From Butyrivibrio sp. (GTDB taxonomy: Bacteria; Bacillota; Clostridia; Lachnospirales; Lachnospiraceae), in NCBI GenBank assembly GCA_023664865.1, contig JAMPEU010000003.1, forward strand, positions 150,033-214,032: a stretch of DNA of 64,000 nt, read 5' to 3'. The position numbers and the translations under genes were made by a program. Below are positions 59,233 to 64,000 of the stretch, one piece after another. The notes under the pieces are model-generated. The model ran no database searches. It was not told the origin of the DNA and saw nothing but the letters and a program-made list of their open reading frames with translations. Positions within the stretch are counted from its first letter, which is position 1; each line of letters opens with the position of its first letter.

Positions 59233-62200
59233 CTATAAATTACCATGACATGTAAAATATACCAGTTGGTATTCTTTGGCAATCGCGTCAAGAAGTTTAA
59301 TAGCCCCTTTTATTTTATCATCATCGAGATTGACAAACGGATCGTCGAAAATAACAAAGGGCTTTTCACCTTCATACATCGCGTCTATCAAAGCCATGCG
59401 CAGACAGATGCCGACCATATCCTTATAGCCCGTGCTTAAGAAGTCCGTTTTTCTCGGCATCCCCTGTTCCATGACGGACATATCCAGGTTTGCGTCAAGC
59501 TGGTAGTTTAGCGCCTCTATGCCGGATAAGATATTGAAATATTTATCAAATCCGTCTTTTATGGGTTTCGTATATCTGGCAGTCAGCGAGATTTTAGCCT
59601 GCTCAAGGTATATTTTCGTCTTTTTCAAAATATTCAGTTTCTTTTCATTAGCTGCATACTGTTCAAGAAGTTCTTCGAGTTCTCTCTCTAAATCCGCAAT
59701 GCCGTCCCTCTTCTCCTGAAGTTCTTCAAGCCTGCGCTCATATGAGAGTATGCCGTTATGGTTCTTCTCAAGTTCTTCGGAAATCGCACTAAGACGCTCT
59801 TCAATCTCGGTCAGGGAAGAGGCTTCTTCCTGCTCTACAATTTCTGTTTCTTTCAGCTTGTCAATATCCGCACTATTTTCTTCAAACTTCTTTTTTAGTT
59901 CCGCAGCGCGATTGTACTCTCTTAATGTGCTGCCATACTCGCGCAGCGCAGTGCTGATATTCTGCAATTGGGCGCGCATATCCTGCTCCGGCTCCATCTC
60001 TAAGCCACGCAGGAAATCTTTGATGCGCCCTGTGTTCCTTATGTATTCGCCATGCGCCGCCTCATATTTTCCATGCTTTTCCTTAATGCGCTTATAGTCC
60101 GCTGCGGCGTTCTCAAGCTTGTGGAGGGCGTTTATGCAGCGGGGAATGGTGTCTCCTGTCGGGTTCTGCGCATCAGCTGCACCGCTTACCGTGTCGGTTG
60201 TAGGCTGCGGCATAAATATGTCCCCTGTGGTTCTCATTGAGTCGGAGTCAGCGTCAAATCCGTATCTGTATAAGAAACTCTTAATACTTCCGCATATCTC
60301 ATCATATTGCCTGAGCATATTTTCGGTTTCTATGTTTTGCGACTTTTTTCTTATAGTCTCATATTGTCTGATATCCTCGCCAAACCTGTATAAATTATCG
60401 GCAACGTTTAGTTCGTCATATTCAATGCCGTACTTTTCGCAAAACTGCCGTATCTCGTTCTCGGCATCGGAGATGAATTTCTCGTCGTCGGCTATCGCGT
60501 TTCGCATGGCAAGATACGGCTCGGAAGAGTCAGCGTCAGAAAAGGCAGTGTCAGCAGAAGTAACTGCATCGGCTCGGTCTGTGTCTGAGTATTCCGTTTC
60601 GACGTGTTCTGTATCCGAGTATTCTATGTAAGAATGTCGTATGTCATCAAGCTCTAGGTCTGAACGCCTTGCATTATTATATTCTGCATCTGAATAGTCC
60701 ATGTCGGAATGCCGTGTAATCCTGCGCCGTCCCGTAAACAGCAATGCCAGCCCCACTACGGCAAGCGCCGCCCCCATAAGCGGAAGAACAGACTCAAGCG
60801 GCACTCCTGACGCTGCCGCCACAAGCGCAGCCACAATAATCATAAGCAGCGCCGCCGTAAGCAGCACCAGTGTAAACTTCTTTCGCCGCTTGTCTTTTTC
60901 TTTCCTCGCGCTTTCTATTCTTTCGCTTTCCCTTCTTGCGTTCTCTAATTCCTCCTGTTTTCTTGCGGCTTCGTTTTCTTTCTTTGCCTTATCTGCTAAT
61001 TCAAGCATCTCGGCAGCAGCCGTCTTCGCGCTGAGCATATTCTTCTTCTCGTTTCTTTGCCGCCATAGGTTTATCAGCCTGTCCACCGTATCCTTTGAGG
61101 GAACGCCGTCTTTATGGATTTCCTCAAAAGACTTAAGGCTGTTTCGTTCCTCGTCCGTAAGTATAGCTTTCTCAATATTCCGCCAAAGATTCTGAAGGAC
61201 GCCGATTTGCTTATTCTGCTCTTCTATGTCTTCTTCATGGGGAACGCCATCTGCAAAACGCCCACTATACTGCTCAAGTTCGCGTTTCTCATCATCGGTC
61301 AGGCTATAAATGTCCAGTTCCTTTTTAAGCCCTGCCGTACTGTTTTCAAGCTTTATGTATTCGCCAAGTTCATCTTCTCCCGGCAGCCCTCCTGCGAAAA
61401 ACGTCTTTTTTTCCGCCAGTTCCTTCTGCTTTTGTTCTTCCGCCTTACATAAATGCTCATATTCCTTTTTTCTGACAGCGATATCCTTATATTCGCTTAT
61501 CGCTTTCTGCTTTTTTTGCAGCGCGCCCTGTTCTTCTTTTAAATCCGCGTATGCACTGTGTAAACCGCCCTTCATACGCATAATCTCTTCCATAGACGCG
61601 TCAATGCCTTCGCCGCTTTTTATCTCCTGCTTAAGGGCGGCAATCTTTTCCTTCTGCTTATACATGATTCCGGTTTTGCGCGTTGCGGACAGCGAATTAA
61701 GCATATCGCCAATCTTTTTATCCGCGCTCTCGTAGTTGTTCAAATCGTTCGTGTTGTCCGTCAGATTTCCCAATTTAGCATTAATTGCATCAGTCGTCGC
61801 AGTTACGCAGTCATTTTGTGAAATAAATATGCTGCGCATAAACGACGCGCGGTCAATCTGAAAAAGCTCTTCCCCTATATTGCTTGAAAAATCCGTAGAT
61901 TCCAGCATGGTGTCGGCGTTTCTAAGCATAAATTCATCATTTTTTTCCTTACTGCCAAAGGTACGTGACATTATATAAGTCCTGCCGCCCGCCTCAAAAG
62001 TAAGCTGACCGCCGTACACGCCGCCCTGCCACGGTCTGTAATGCTGACGCTCATTCTCCACCTCGCTGCGCCTGCCTTCGTTATCGAAACCGTAAAACAT
62101 GACCTTGATATACGTCGCAAGAGTGCTTTTCCCCCAACCGTTGTTTTCACATATTACCTTTATTCCATTATCGGAGTCAAAGGAAAGCGTAAAATCACTT

Positions 62201-62241
62201 AGCTTTCCGAAATTTTCAATATGGCAGGAAATCAGCCGCAT
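59233..62241 (-). CDS. SbcC/YhaN-like SMC-type ATPase with a membrane hairpin
   Basis: 1002 residues. The N-terminal half-site ISCHIENFGKLSDFTLSFD and NNGWGKSTLATYIKVMFYGFDNE (about 31-53), long coiled coils, then two membrane segments (about 455-480 and 488-508; TLVLLTAALLMIIVAALVAA and LMGAALAVVGLALLF) in the coiled coil, an acidic repetitive insertion (about 515-575, YSDTEHVETEYSDTD), and the C-terminal FLSTGYKDMVGICLRMALIDA signature with VIFDDPFVNLDD. A membrane hairpin in the coil is typical of YhaN rather than SbcC. Works with the nuclease encoded 3 bp upstream. Confidence 0.85.
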   Translation of the reverse strand: MRLISCHIENFGKLSDFTLSFDSDNGIKVICENNGWGKSTLATYIKVMFYGFDNEGRRSEVENERQHYRPWQGGVYGGQLTFEAGGRTYIMSRTFGSKEKNDEFMLRNADTMLESTDFSSNIGEELFQIDRASFMRSIFISQNDCVTATTDAINAKLGNLTDNTNDLNNYESADKKIGDMLNSLSATRKTGIMYKQKEKIAALKQEIKSGEGIDASMEEIMRMKGGLHSAYADLKEEQGALQKKQKAISEYKDIAVRKKEYEHLCKAEEQKQKELAEKKTFFAGGLPGEDELGEYIKLENSTAGLKKELDIYSLTDDEKRELEQYSGRFADGVPHEEDIEEQNKQIGVLQNLWRNIEKAILTDEERNSLKSFEEIHKDGVPSKDTVDRLINLWRQRNEKKNMLSAKTAAAEMLELADKAKKENEAARKQEELENARRESERIESARKEKDKRRKKFTLVLLTAALLMIIVAALVAAASGVPLESVLPLMGAALAVVGLALLFTGRRRITRHSDMDYSDAEYNNARRSDLELDDIRHSYIEYSDTEHVETEYSDTDRADAVTSADTAFSDADSSEPYLAMRNAIADDEKFISDAENEIRQFCEKYGIEYDELNVADNLYRFGEDIRQYETIRKKSQNIETENMLRQYDEICGSIKSFLYRYGFDADSDSMRTTGDIFMPQPTTDTVSGAADAQNPTGDTIPRCINALHKLENAAADYKRIKEKHGKYEAAHGEYIRNTGRIKDFLRGLEMEPEQDMRAQLQNISTALREYGSTLREYNRAAELKKKFEENSADIDKLKETEIVEQEEASSLTEIEERLSAISEELEKNHNGILSYERRLEELQEKRDGIADLERELEELLEQYAANEKKLNILKKTKIYLEQAKISLTARYTKPIKDGFDKYFNILSGIEALNYQLDANLDMSVMEQGMPRKTDFLSTGYKDMVGICLRMALIDAMYEGEKPFVIFDDPFVNLDDDKIKGAIKLLDAIAKEYQLVYFTCHGNL

Positions 62242-62244
62242 CTT

Positions 62245-63351
62245 CTACACCTCCTCGCCGGCAAGAATCCGGATTCCGCAGCGGATTATATCGGCTTTTT
62301 CTTCTTCGCTTAAATCATCGACATTCATCAAGGTGCGCACAAACTCACCCTTAAGAGAAACGTCGCGGGCAAACTCTCCATAGTCCACATGCAGCCCGGT
62401 TTCATCATAGATTTTAAGAAAATAAAAGCGGTCTTCATACTGCTTAAGCAAATAGGCAACATCTTTTTCACATTCAACGTCCACTTCGCCGACCAGAATA
62501 AATTTCATCAGGCTGCTTTCGGGATAAATATTTTCGGAAAGTTCCGCATCAATACGACTCACGATATCCATAGTGGTATTGCAGCCCGTGACGTCAATAT
62601 CCACGGCGTATATATTCCGTTTCGCTATAGGCACAAATGTCCTTGTGTTGCGACGTTTTTCTTCATCAATATCTATAATTACAAAGCCGTGTTCTCCACA
62701 TTCGTCGAAGCCGCGCCCCTCAAGGCAGCCCGGATAGCAGTACGTCCCCCTACTGTCCAACGGCTCTTCCTTATATGAATGGATATGTCCAAGCGCCAGA
62801 TAATCTATGCCTTTATTTTTAAGGCTGCGGATATTTATAACTTCTGTCTTGTCTTTGGACGTATGCTCCGCTTCCTGGCCGTGGAGCATGACGATATTGA
62901 AACAGTCATAGTCAAGCACCAGCGAATCATAAGCGCTGCCCGAATTGTCCGCGTTTAATTCTATTCCGTTTATAGTTACCCTAAGACCGCTTTCGCCTTC
63001 TAACTCGTAGCTTGTCCATGAATCCCCGAACAGCTTAAGGTTTACAGGAATCTCTTCCATATCCTCAAGAAGGCTTTCCACGTCATGATTGCCCTGAAGA
63101 TAAAAAAATTCTATCTGCGGGTGCATGTCTATAGCCTGCCGCACGATGGAAAGCGCAGTCCTGCTCACCTTTTTCTTATCAAAAAGGTCGCCCGCTATAA
63201 GTATCGCCCTGACGTCGTTATCAAGCGCATATTGAATCATTCTGTTAAACGTCATAAGAAGTTCATTCTTACGCTCCTTGGCTTTCTCTTTGGTAAGATT
63301 CGACGTCATATTAGAATCAAGGTGCAAGTCGGCACAATGTAGGATTTTCAT
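62245..63351 (-). CDS. SbcD/YhaO-like metallophosphoesterase DNA nuclease
   Basis: 368 residues from the ATG at 63351 (AAAGGAAC upstream; a TTG at 63363 is too close to that site). Calcineurin-like active-site motifs in order: CADLHLDS (D-x-H), IAGDLFDKKKVS (GD), YLQGNHDVES (GNHD), MLHGQE (H) and GHIHSYKE (GHxH). A C-terminal capping domain follows. With the ATPase it would form an SbcCD/Mre11-Rad50-like complex that cleaves hairpins and blocked DNA ends. The pair is in operon-like order. Confidence 0.9.
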   Translation of the reverse strand: MKILHCADLHLDSNMTSNLTKEKAKERKNELLMTFNRMIQYALDNDVRAILIAGDLFDKKKVSRTALSIVRQAIDMHPQIEFFYLQGNHDVESLLEDMEEIPVNLKLFGDSWTSYELEGESGLRVTINGIELNADNSGSAYDSLVLDYDCFNIVMLHGQEAEHTSKDKTEVINIRSLKNKGIDYLALGHIHSYKEEPLDSRGTYCYPGCLEGRGFDECGEHGFVIIDIDEEKRRNTRTFVPIAKRNIYAVDIDVTGCNTTMDIVSRIDAELSENIYPESSLMKFILVGEVDVECEKDVAYLLKQYEDRFYFLKIYDETGLHVDYGEFARDVSLKGEFVRTLMNVDDLSEEEKADIIRCGIRILAGEEV

Positions 63352-63487
63352 ATACGTATACAAGTTCCTTTCAAAAGAAGTAAAATATTAGGCGTTTGCA
63401 AAACTATTAGTTGCTTTCACGAAAAGAAGTTTCGCAATTGTCTAGAAGGAAAATATTATTCATAAACTATTCCGATTTCAATAACCA

Positions 63488-63573
63488 GAGTTCACACAAC
63501 ATGAACAAAATAAGGGGCGACTTACCGCTTTTCAGGCATTGGAGCCCCGTTTTTGTCCATGCTGCGTGAACTC
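63488..63573. repeat. long palindromic element K (86 bp)
   Basis: GAGTTCACACAACATGAACAAAA pairs with its near complement, with AGGGGC/GCCCC closing the inner stem. Its ends (GAGTTCA) resemble those of element C but the core is not shared. It lies 26 bp from the stop of aroQ. Confidence 0.75.
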
Positions 63574-63599
63574 GTGACAGCACGAAACAATTATCAATC

Positions 63600-64000
63600 T
63601 TATTTCCCAAGTATAAAATCAATCGCCATCAAATACCCTTCCAGCCCTTTGCCATATATCTGCTTATCGCAGACCGGGGCGGTCACGGACACTTTGCGGA
63701 AGTCTTCGCGCTCCATGATGTTTGAAATATGTATTTCCACTTTGGGTACTTTGATAGTTTCAAGCGCATCCCTTATCGCATAGCTGTAATGCGTAAAAGC
63801 CCCCGGATTAATAACGATGCCTTCCGTACCGTCAAAATAAGCGTCCTGAATCCTGTCGATGATAGCGCCTTCATGATTGCTCTGGAATACTTCCAAAGTG
63901 CAGTTTTCCTGCTTTCCCTTCTCTGCTATCATGTTAAGCAGATAATCGTAGTCCTGCGCACCGTATACGTTTTTATCGCGAATGCCCAGAAAGTTAAGGT
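63600..64000 (-). CDS. aroQ: type II 3-dehydroquinate dehydratase, partial at 5' end
   Basis: The frame reads from the window edge LNFLGIRDKNVYGAQDYDYLLNMIAEKG..., so only the first few codons are missing. Catalytic features of type II dehydroquinase: Arg and Tyr in LGIR..VYG, QSNHEGAIIDRI, INPGAFTHYSYAIRDAL and VEIHISN with the catalytic His. It converts 3-dehydroquinate to 3-dehydroshikimate in aromatic amino acid synthesis. The visible internal ATG at 63932 is not the start. Confidence 0.93.
   Translation of the reverse strand, partial: LNFLGIRDKNVYGAQDYDYLLNMIAEKGKQENCTLEVFQSNHEGAIIDRIQDAYFDGTEGIVINPGAFTHYSYAIRDALETIKVPKVEIHISNIMEREDFRKVSVTAPVCDKQIYGKGLEGYLMAIDFILGK

Overview
The window comes from a spore-forming anaerobic Firmicute, most likely a Lachnospiraceae (Clostridia) member. 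Evidence: an rpsT / gpr-spoIIP-lepA-hemW cluster, a sporulation sigma factor of the SigK type, a Gram-positive style type IV pilus (T4P) cluster, DUF5688 and Rpn nuclease genes, and mid-range base composition with AGGAGG ribosome sites. Nearly all genes lie on the minus strand; only rpsT and a PurF-like gene are on the plus strand.

Layout. 0-25 kb is a T4P and DNA-processing region, read from high to low coordinates: sigK, a degenerate HD-GYP protein, pilT, comM, dprA, pilB, Rpn-type nuclease genes, pilC, an accessory island (9.2-13.6 kb), then pilA, pilD, pilM-pilN fusion, pilO-like, and at least four further prepilin or pseudopilin genes running off the left edge. The island holds an ART-like DUF3990 cassette flanked by DUF3791-like genes, a RelB/DinJ-like antitoxin with a broken partner, a DUF5674 pair and a DprA-like/phosphoribosyltransferase pair. 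25-36 kb carries hemW, lepA, an Rpn nuclease, a GNAT acetyltransferase, spoIIP, gpr, rpsT and a PurF homologue lacking its catalytic cysteine. 35.5-39.6 kb has a two-gene Suf-like module and a GntR-controlled ABC exporter.

39.9-42.5 kb holds the most notable content: two paralogous loci, each with a near-consensus promoter, about 2.4 tandem copies of a 52-54 nt unit, an intrinsic terminator and then a PBECR4-type (BECR-fold nuclease) gene. This is the architecture of type III (RNA antitoxin) toxin-antitoxin systems, and the repeat units show compensatory base changes in small hairpins. One of the two nuclease genes is frameshifted at a GGGAAAA heptamer.

42.6-64 kb carries gdhA, an SH3-domain protein, tRNA-Arg(CCG), a DUF5688 gene, efp, an M3 oligopeptidase, an opp oligopeptide ABC operon (with an RCC1 propeller inserted in the permease OppC and a coiled coil inserted in the ATPase OppF), a YhaN/YhaO-type membrane-anchored SbcCD-like pair and a partial aroQ.

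Scattered through the window are eleven long imperfect palindromes (about 85-210 bp). Ten of them begin within about 70 nt of the stop codon of a minus-strand gene. Seven share a common core, and most share CAGTTCAGC-like ends.

All calls were made by reading the sequence; no database search was run.
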